A stretch of 9,026 nucleotides of DNA from Gammaproteobacteria bacterium (GTDB lineage Bacteria; Pseudomonadota; Gammaproteobacteria; UWMA-0217). The notes under the pieces are model-generated. The model made no database searches. It saw only the letters and a program-made list of their open reading frames with translations, and had not been told where the DNA came from. Positions 4,396-9,026 of this stretch are shown in pieces (within the stretch, counting starts at the first letter, position 1; each line of letters opens with the position of its first letter). The stretch covers positions 1 to 9,026 of the forward strand of contig DRPO01000438.1 of NCBI GenBank assembly GCA_011330835.1, in the 5' to 3' direction. Both the position numbers and the translations under genes were made by a program.

Positions 4396-6249
4396 ATGCC
4401 TGAATATCGTTCCAGGACGACGACTCATGGCCGCAATATGGCTGGCGCGCGCTCGCTGTGGCGGGCGACGGGGATGAAGGATGATGACTTTGACAAGCCG
4501 ATCATCGCGATCGCGAATTCGTTTACCCAGTTCGTGCCGGGGCATGTTCATCTCAAGGATATGGGGCAACTGGTCGCCCGCGAGATCGAGAAGGCCGGGG
4601 GCGTCGCCAGGGAGTTCAATACGATCGCGGTGGATGACGGCATCGCCATGGGGCATCAGGGGATGCTCTATTCGTTGCCGTCGCGGGAGATTATTTCCGA
4701 TTCGGTGGAATACATGGTCAATGCCCATTGCGCCGATGCGCTGGTGTGCATTTCCAATTGCGACAAGATCACGCCGGGCATGCTGAATGCGTCGCTGCGC
4801 CTCAATATTCCCACCGTTTTTGTGTCTGGCGGGCCGATGGAGTCGGGCAAGGTTCAACTCAAGGGCCATGAAGTCCACCTCGACCTGGTGGACGCGATGG
4901 TGTCCGCCGCCGATCCAGAGGAGTCCGACGAGGATGTGTTGACAATGGAGCGTAGCGCCTGTCCCACCTGCGGCTCCTGTTCCGGCATGTTCACCGCCAA
5001 TTCGATGAACTGCCTGACCGAAGCGCTGGGGCTGTCGCTGCCCGGCAACGGCTCGCTGTTGGCGACCCATGCCGATCGCAAGGCGCTGTTTCTGGAGGCC
5101 GGGCGGCTGATCGTCGATCTGGCGCGACGCTATTATGAGCAGGATGATGCCTCGGTGTTGCCGCGATCCATCGCCAGTTTTGGGGCCTTCGAGAACGCCA
5201 TGAGCCTGGATATCGCCATGGGCGGTTCGACCAACACCATCCTGCATCTGCTCGCCGCCGCGCAAGAGGCCGGCGTGGATTTCACCATGGCCGATATCGA
5301 CCGACTGTCGCGCCAGGTTCCGCATCTCTGCAAGGTTGCGCCCTCCACGCAGGAATATCACATGGAGGACGTGCATCGCGCCGGAGGCGTTTTTGGCATT
5401 CTGGGCGAACTGGAGCGGGCCGGCCTGATTCACGGCGATCTGGCCACCGTGCATGCGCCAACGCTGAAGGAGGCTCTGGCGCAATGGGACATCCTGCGCG
5501 CCGAGGCCGAGGCGGCGAAGCAGCGTTATCTGGCCGCGCCCGGCGGCGTACCGACCCAGCAGGCGTTCTCCCAGGATCGACGCTGGGAATCGCTGGACAC
5601 CGACCGCGAGAACGGCTGCATCCGCGATGTCGCCCACGCGTACAGCAAGGACGGCGGGCTGGCGGTGCTCTACGGCAATATCGCCGAAGACGGCTGCGTG
5701 GTGAAAACCGCCGGCGTGGACGAGGAGAGCCTCCAGTTCACGGGGCCGGCGCGGATATTCGAATCCCAGGACGCCGCCGTCGAAGCCATTCTGGGCGACC
5801 AGATCAATCCCGGCGACGTGGTCGTCATCCGCTACGAAGGCCCGCGCGGCGGCCCCGGCATGCAGGAAATGCTCTATCCCACCAGCTATCTCAAGTCGAG
5901 AGGGCTGGGCAAGGTCTGCGCCCTGCTGACCGACGGACGTTTCTCCGGCGGCACCTCGGGGCTGTCGATTGGCCATGTCTCCCCCGAAGCGGCGGAAGGC
6001 GGCGCCATCGGTCTGGTGGAAGAGGGCGACCTGATCGAGATCGACATCCCGGCGCGTCGCATCAATCTCAAGATCAGCGACGACGAGTTGCGGGCCCGCC
6101 GTCAAGCCATGGAAGCCCGGGGCGAAAAGGCCTGGCGCCCGATTGACCGCGATCGCCAGGTCAGCGCCGCCCTGCAAGCCTACGCCGCCATGACCACCTC
6201 CGCCGCGCGCGGGGCGGTGCGGGACGTCTCGCAATTGAAGCGCTCATAA
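4396..6249 (+). CDS. ilvD: Dihydroxy-acid dehydratase (IlvD)
   Basis: IlvD dehydrates 2,3-dihydroxy-isovalerate and 2,3-dihydroxy-3-methylvalerate to the keto acids that become valine/leucine and isoleucine. It is cytoplasmic and needs an Fe-S cluster and Mg2+. The 617-residue product is near-identical in length to E. coli IlvD (616). It opens [20 protein letters not shown] and contains [34 protein letters not shown] (D81), [12 protein letters not shown] (C122), [18 protein letters not shown] (C195) and GRFSGGTSG near residues 514-522. As in E. coli, the segment VPGHVHL lacks the extra cysteine (PCNxHL) found in plant and many other bacterial forms, which suggests the oxygen-sensitive E. coli-type [4Fe-4S] enzyme. 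The start is the ATG with GGAG seven bases upstream (4385-4388). An in-frame ATG at 4261 would add 45 residues translated from repeat DNA and is rejected. The upstream gap is full of palindromic repeats. adk follows 180 bases downstream. Confidence 0.98.
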   Translation: MPEYRSRTTTHGRNMAGARSLWRATGMKDDDFDKPIIAIANSFTQFVPGHVHLKDMGQLVAREIEKAGGVAREFNTIAVDDGIAMGHQGMLYSLPSREIISDSVEYMVNAHCADALVCISNCDKITPGMLNASLRLNIPTVFVSGGPMESGKVQLKGHEVHLDLVDAMVSAADPEESDEDVLTMERSACPTCGSCSGMFTANSMNCLTEALGLSLPGNGSLLATHADRKALFLEAGRLIVDLARRYYEQDDASVLPRSIASFGAFENAMSLDIAMGGSTNTILHLLAAAQEAGVDFTMADIDRLSRQVPHLCKVAPSTQEYHMEDVHRAGGVFGILGELERAGLIHGDLATVHAPTLKEALAQWDILRAEAEAAKQRYLAAPGGVPTQQAFSQDRRWESLDTDRENGCIRDVAHAYSKDGGLAVLYGNIAEDGCVVKTAGVDEESLQFTGPARIFESQDAAVEAILGDQINPGDVVVIRYEGPRGGPGMQEMLYPTSYLKSRGLGKVCALLTDGRFSGGTSGLSIGHVSPEAAEGGAIGLVEEGDLIEIDIPARRINLKISDDELRARRQAMEARGEKAWRPIDRDRQVSAALQAYAAMTTSAARGAVRDVSQLKRS

Positions 6250-6325
6250 GCGCCGGAGCGCCGGCGTCCCTGCCGGCAAGGGTTTCGCCGAAGCTTCCAT
6301 TTTCCACGCCGAACGCAATTTTCAT

Positions 6326-6355
6326 TTGATTTGCGGGGGTAATCGGCGGCAAAAT
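6326..6355 (+). promoter_or_regulatory. Weak candidate promoter for adk
   Basis: TTGATT (6326-6331) and CAAAAT (6350-6355) are 18 bases apart, each matching the sigma-70 consensus in four of six positions. They lie in the 180-base gap between ilvD and adk. A small hairpin (TCTGC, loop TTCGG, GCAGA at 6393-6407) sits in the presumed leader. No clear T-tailed terminator separates ilvD from adk, so read-through from ilvD is also possible. Confidence 0.25.
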
Positions 6356-6429
6356 GCGCGACTCTTTTTCCAACTTCCAACGCCCGGGCGGCTCTGCTTC
6401 GGGCAGAACCCAGAACATCGAGGACAATC

Positions 6430-7071
6430 ATGAGACTGATTCTGTTAGGCGCCCCCGGAGCGGGCAAAGGCACTGTTGCGAAGATGCTGACCAAGATCGA
6501 CGGCTCGGTACAGATTTCAACCGGCGACATTCTGCGCGCCGCCGTCAAGGAAGGCACTGAACTGGGCAAAAAGGCGGAAGCCTACATGACCGCTGGCGAC
6601 CTGGTTCCCGACGAACTGATCATGGACATCATGGGCGAGCGCCTGCTGCAGGACGACTGCAAGCCGGGTTTTCTGCTCGACGGTTTCCCCCGCACCATTC
6701 CCCAGGCCGAGGCGCTCAAGGCCCTGCTGGAAAAGCTCGGCATCGAGCTGGACTTCGCCGTCAACCTCAATGTCCCCCGCGAGGAAATCCTGCGCCGCCT
6801 GACCACGCGCCGCACCTGCGTCGATTGCGGCGCGATCTACAACGTCATCAGCATGCCGCCCAAGGTTGAAGGCAAGTGCGACAAATGCGGCGGCGACGTG
6901 GTGCAGCGCGACGACGAGACCGAAGAAGCCATCTCCAAGCGTCTCGACGTATATAACGAAAAGACCGCGCCGCTGGCCAACTTCTACAAGGAAGAAGGCC
7001 TGTTGCTCGATATCGACGCCACCTCCAGCGACGATGTCGTCAAGGCGATCCAGGAAAAACTCGCGGGCTGA
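6430..7071 (+). CDS. adk: Adenylate kinase, long form with zinc-type LID
   Basis: Adk catalyses reversible phosphate transfer ATP + AMP = 2 ADP in the cytoplasm and balances adenine nucleotides. The 213-residue length is that of the long bacterial form (E. coli 214). Motifs: P-loop GAPGAGKGT (7-15), ISTGDILRAAV (AMP site), TAGDLVPDE, FLLDGFPRT with R88, and the LID at about 120-163. The LID carries two Cys pairs, C130-VD-C133 and C150-DK-C153, followed by VVQRDDE. Such four-cysteine LIDs bind structural Zn2+ in Gram-positive and several other bacteria. E. coli-type enzymes replace the cysteines with a hydrogen-bonded network, so this is a noticeable variant among gammaproteobacterial Adk. The start is ATG with GAGGA at 6420-6424. 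It stands 180 bases after ilvD and ends in a strong terminator, so it is probably the last gene of its transcript. Confidence 0.97.
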   Translation: MRLILLGAPGAGKGTVAKMLTKIDGSVQISTGDILRAAVKEGTELGKKAEAYMTAGDLVPDELIMDIMGERLLQDDCKPGFLLDGFPRTIPQAEALKALLEKLGIELDFAVNLNVPREEILRRLTTRRTCVDCGAIYNVISMPPKVEGKCDKCGGDVVQRDDETEEAISKRLDVYNEKTAPLANFYKEEGLLLDIDATSSDDVVKAIQEKLAG

Positions 7072-7106
7072 CCGGGTTTATCCGGATCGACCTGATCGAT
7101 CAGACG

Positions 7107-7138
7107 AACGGGCCGGTTTTCCGGCCCGTTCTGCTTTT
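7107..7138 (+). terminator. Rho-independent terminator after adk
   Basis: A perfect 10-base-pair GC-rich stem (AACGGGCCGG at 7107-7116 with CCGGCCCGTT at 7121-7130) closes on a TTTT loop and is followed by CTGCTTTT. It lies 36 bases after the adk stop and would isolate adk from the downstream secreted-protein gene. Confidence 0.9.
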
Positions 7139-7374
7139 CGCGGTAGCGATCTACCGACGGAAAACCTTGAACTGCTTCAACTAAATCGAAACTCCCTCCC
7201 GCGATTCAATGATGCAGTTCGATTTTCCACGTCCCGTCGCTTGCGGTTGACCAGGAATCGCGGTTGACTATGCCTCCGACCGCACGGGCGGCGATCGCTT
7301 GCCGATCAGGAAGGCATGCCGTTACCGCGTCGTCGCCGGCACAACAAACAACCTCACGACGCAAGGTTCTCATA
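7139..7374. other. Intergenic region between adk and the PKD-domain gene; no gene seen
   Basis: No convincing ORF or RNA gene was found here. Visible items are a small palindrome CGGTAG/CTACCG at 7141-7156, a nine-base direct repeat GCGGTTGAC (7244-7252 and 7260-7268), and a weak promoter-like pair TTGACC (7247-7252) with TATGCC (7269-7274), 16 bases apart. The promoter of the downstream gene most likely lies here, but no strong match stands out. Confidence 0.4.
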
Positions 7375-9026
7375 ATGAATGTAAAGACCATTTTTTCCGT
7401 CAAGCGATTGACTTTACTGGGCCTAATGATCGGCTATGTGATGACTTACTCCCAGGCCTGGGCGGCGCCGCTGGTTGAATTCATTCAGGGTGGTGAAAAT
7501 GCTTATCCTGGAGAGGTAATAAAGCTTGAAGTGACTCAGCCTCCAGATGCTCAATATTATCGGTGGTTCGAGGTGGTTGGGGCAAACCAGAAACACCAGA
7601 TTCGTGGACAGCACGGCAAGAAGCTTCATTTAACCATGGGCTCCCCTGGAACGTATACCTATCAGGCCGAGGTTACGGTCGGTAATGTGCCTGAGTTGTC
7701 TTCTCCGATAACGATCACCGTCGCGTACACGAATCCTACCGTGACAGTGGATTCAATCGAGGTTGGCGATGTCGACAAGGGCGTCGTGAATGTTGAAGCT
7801 TTCAGCGGCGATTCGGTGAAAATCAAGGTAACCGGGAGGGATGAGGATAACGGATCGAACCCGGAGAGTAATCTGACCTACGAGTGGACTCAGCGCGGAG
7901 GGACTACCGCTTCTCCATTGGATGGTGTGGCGACCAATACGCTGAGTTTTACCGCGCCGAATGTTGCCGCTCCAGAGCAGTTGTTGTTCAGGGTCAAGGT
8001 TACCGATGACGAGACAGGCGACAATCGCGGCACTGTTGAAAAGGACGTAATCCTGACAGTTAAGCCGAAAACGCAGCCCATCGCTGTTCCGGTGATCAAG
8101 GATAAGGATGGCGTACAGGTCATTACTTCAGCGGTAAGAATTGATCCAACAGGCGAGAAGAATGGCTCGGATATCAGTTTCACGCTGGACGCCAGCGGCT
8201 CTTTCGATGAGGATGGCGGCCCGATAGAGAGCTATCTGTGGACCAAGGCCGAGGGGACAGGCTCCGATCCGGTCGATCCAACCCCGGCAGACGGGACAAC
8301 AAGTTTCACCACCGGGGCTATTACCGGCCCCACCCGATTCGCCTACGATCTGACGGTTACCGATGACGAGGACGTGTCGTCCGAGCCTGTACGGGTTGTT
8401 CTTTTGGCGCAACCTTACGAAGCCCCCATTCTGGAGATTTCACAAACGCAAACCAACATCTTTGATGATGAATCCGTGACATTCAATATCACGAAACTGG
8501 AAGATCCGGATAGCGGGGTTGTCACGGTGGAGTGGGCGCCGTTGGATGGTCTTGTTGTTGCCCCGGATAAACGCTCAGCGGTGTTTACGCCTGGTCTCAT
8601 GGAGGTCAATGACAACGACAGGACTTTTACCATCACGGTGACAGCAACGGATGACGACAACGCATCCAATTCGGTGACTACAAAGACACTGACGGTCACC
8701 GTCGCTGATCGTGGGCGTTTGCCCACGGCGCACATTACGGTGGATTCGGATGGCGCCCAACCCGATAGTCAAGGCAAGTATCTCGAGCGCCATGTTATTC
8801 ACTTGAATGGTGGTACTTCAGTTTCGCCCCACCCGACATGCGACGGTCAGCCATTGAGTTATCAGTGGGAGCTGACGACTGGCGCGTCCGTGACGGTATT
8901 GAGCCCTTCCGATTTTGGCGTCGATGACGAAGGGGGTAAAAAGTATTGGTTTAATGCCCGCGTGCCCTCCCCCGAAGCGGTGGTAACCGCCAAACTGACG
9001 GTTACGGATTGCGTCGGAAACAAGGC
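7375..9026 (+). CDS. Large secreted protein with repeated PKD/Ig-like domains (3' end outside window)
   Basis: The frame stays open from the ATG to the window edge (550 full codons), so the gene is truncated on the right. The start has AAGG eight bases upstream. Residues 1-30 form a classical signal peptide: a Lys/Arg-containing start, the hydrophobic core LTLLGLMIGYVM, and a likely cut after AWA (30/31). The mature part is a chain of beta-sandwich repeats of about 95-120 residues, roughly 31-118, 121-230, 235-345, 350-445 and 449-550+. Several carry PKD hallmarks: FTLDASGSFDEDGGPIESYLW (269-289) and recurring closing strands VKVTDDETGD, LTVTDDEDVSS, VTATDDDNASN and LTVTDCVGN. These acidic loops could bind Ca2+. 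Two copies share a 16-base identical stretch (7998-8013 and 8355-8370), pointing to domain duplication. The gene is AT-richer than its neighbours. It is probably an exported surface or matrix protein (adhesin-like) or the stalk of a larger secreted enzyme; the C-terminal part needed to decide is not in the window. Confidence 0.9.
   Translation, partial: MNVKTIFSVKRLTLLGLMIGYVMTYSQAWAAPLVEFIQGGENAYPGEVIKLEVTQPPDAQYYRWFEVVGANQKHQIRGQHGKKLHLTMGSPGTYTYQAEVTVGNVPELSSPITITVAYTNPTVTVDSIEVGDVDKGVVNVEAFSGDSVKIKVTGRDEDNGSNPESNLTYEWTQRGGTTASPLDGVATNTLSFTAPNVAAPEQLLFRVKVTDDETGDNRGTVEKDVILTVKPKTQPIAVPVIKDKDGVQVITSAVRIDPTGEKNGSDISFTLDASGSFDEDGGPIESYLWTKAEGTGSDPVDPTPADGTTSFTTGAITGPTRFAYDLTVTDDEDVSSEPVRVVLLAQPYEAPILEISQTQTNIFDDESVTFNITKLEDPDSGVVTVEWAPLDGLVVAPDKRSAVFTPGLMEVNDNDRTFTITVTATDDDNASNSVTTKTLTVTVADRGRLPTAHITVDSDGAQPDSQGKYLERHVIHLNGGTSVSPHPTCDGQPLSYQWELTTGASVTVLSPSDFGVDDEGGKKYWFNARVPSPEAVVTAKLTVTDCVGNK

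Noticed and set aside
4300..6234. 644-residue open frame on the - strand opposite ilvD
   Set aside because: It lies entirely antisense to the unmistakable ilvD gene, and its translation is low-complexity (His/Gln/Gly/Arg-rich) with no family features. It is an artefact of GC-rich codon structure.

Overview
The window looks like a chromosomal segment from a gammaproteobacterium. ArgE and IlvD are close to the Escherichia coli proteins residue for residue around their active sites. The PAS protein matches E. coli Aer at every flavin-site residue that can be checked, and the intergenic repeats are of proteobacterial type. Base composition is moderately GC-rich in the conserved genes and visibly AT-richer in the last gene. 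The genus cannot be fixed from sequence alone.

Layout. Positions 1-2144 (+ strand) hold a signalling-type cluster: the 3' end of a probable Roadblock/LC7-like gene, a complete Roadblock/LC7 gene, a 220-bp spacer filled by a small hairpin repeat and a 165-bp inverted-repeat (MITE-like) element, then an Aer-type PAS protein without any transducer domain, overlapping (ATGA) a PhnD-like solute-binding protein with no signal peptide. This cluster meets argE (acetylornithine deacetylase, - strand) tail to tail with one base between the stop codons. Upstream of argE is a second 165-bp inverted-repeat element. It abuts the argE start and supplies the stop codon of an HMA (CopZ-type) metallochaperone gene. 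That gene overlaps (ATGA) an upstream small conserved-looking hypothetical gene, all on the - strand.

Positions 3940-4395 are a divergent intergenic region loaded with palindromic repeats, including the widespread GTCATTCCC...GGGAAT type and a 40-bp inverted pair. Then come ilvD (dihydroxy-acid dehydratase) and adk (adenylate kinase with a four-cysteine zinc LID) on the + strand, with a strong intrinsic terminator after adk. The window ends inside a large gene for a secreted protein made of repeated PKD/Ig-like domains.

How the genes fit together. ilvD, argE and adk are housekeeping genes for branched-chain amino acid, arginine and nucleotide metabolism, and are probably neighbours by chance. 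The unusual part is the left end. Roadblock proteins normally partner small Ras-like (MglA/Rup) GTPases, and here they sit beside a soluble flavin-type PAS sensor and a cytoplasmic ligand-binding fold. This suggests an uncharacterised intracellular sensing circuit whose GTPase or output partner may lie upstream of the window. Four sets of mobile or palindromic repeats sit in the intergenic gaps and seem to have reshaped gene boundaries.
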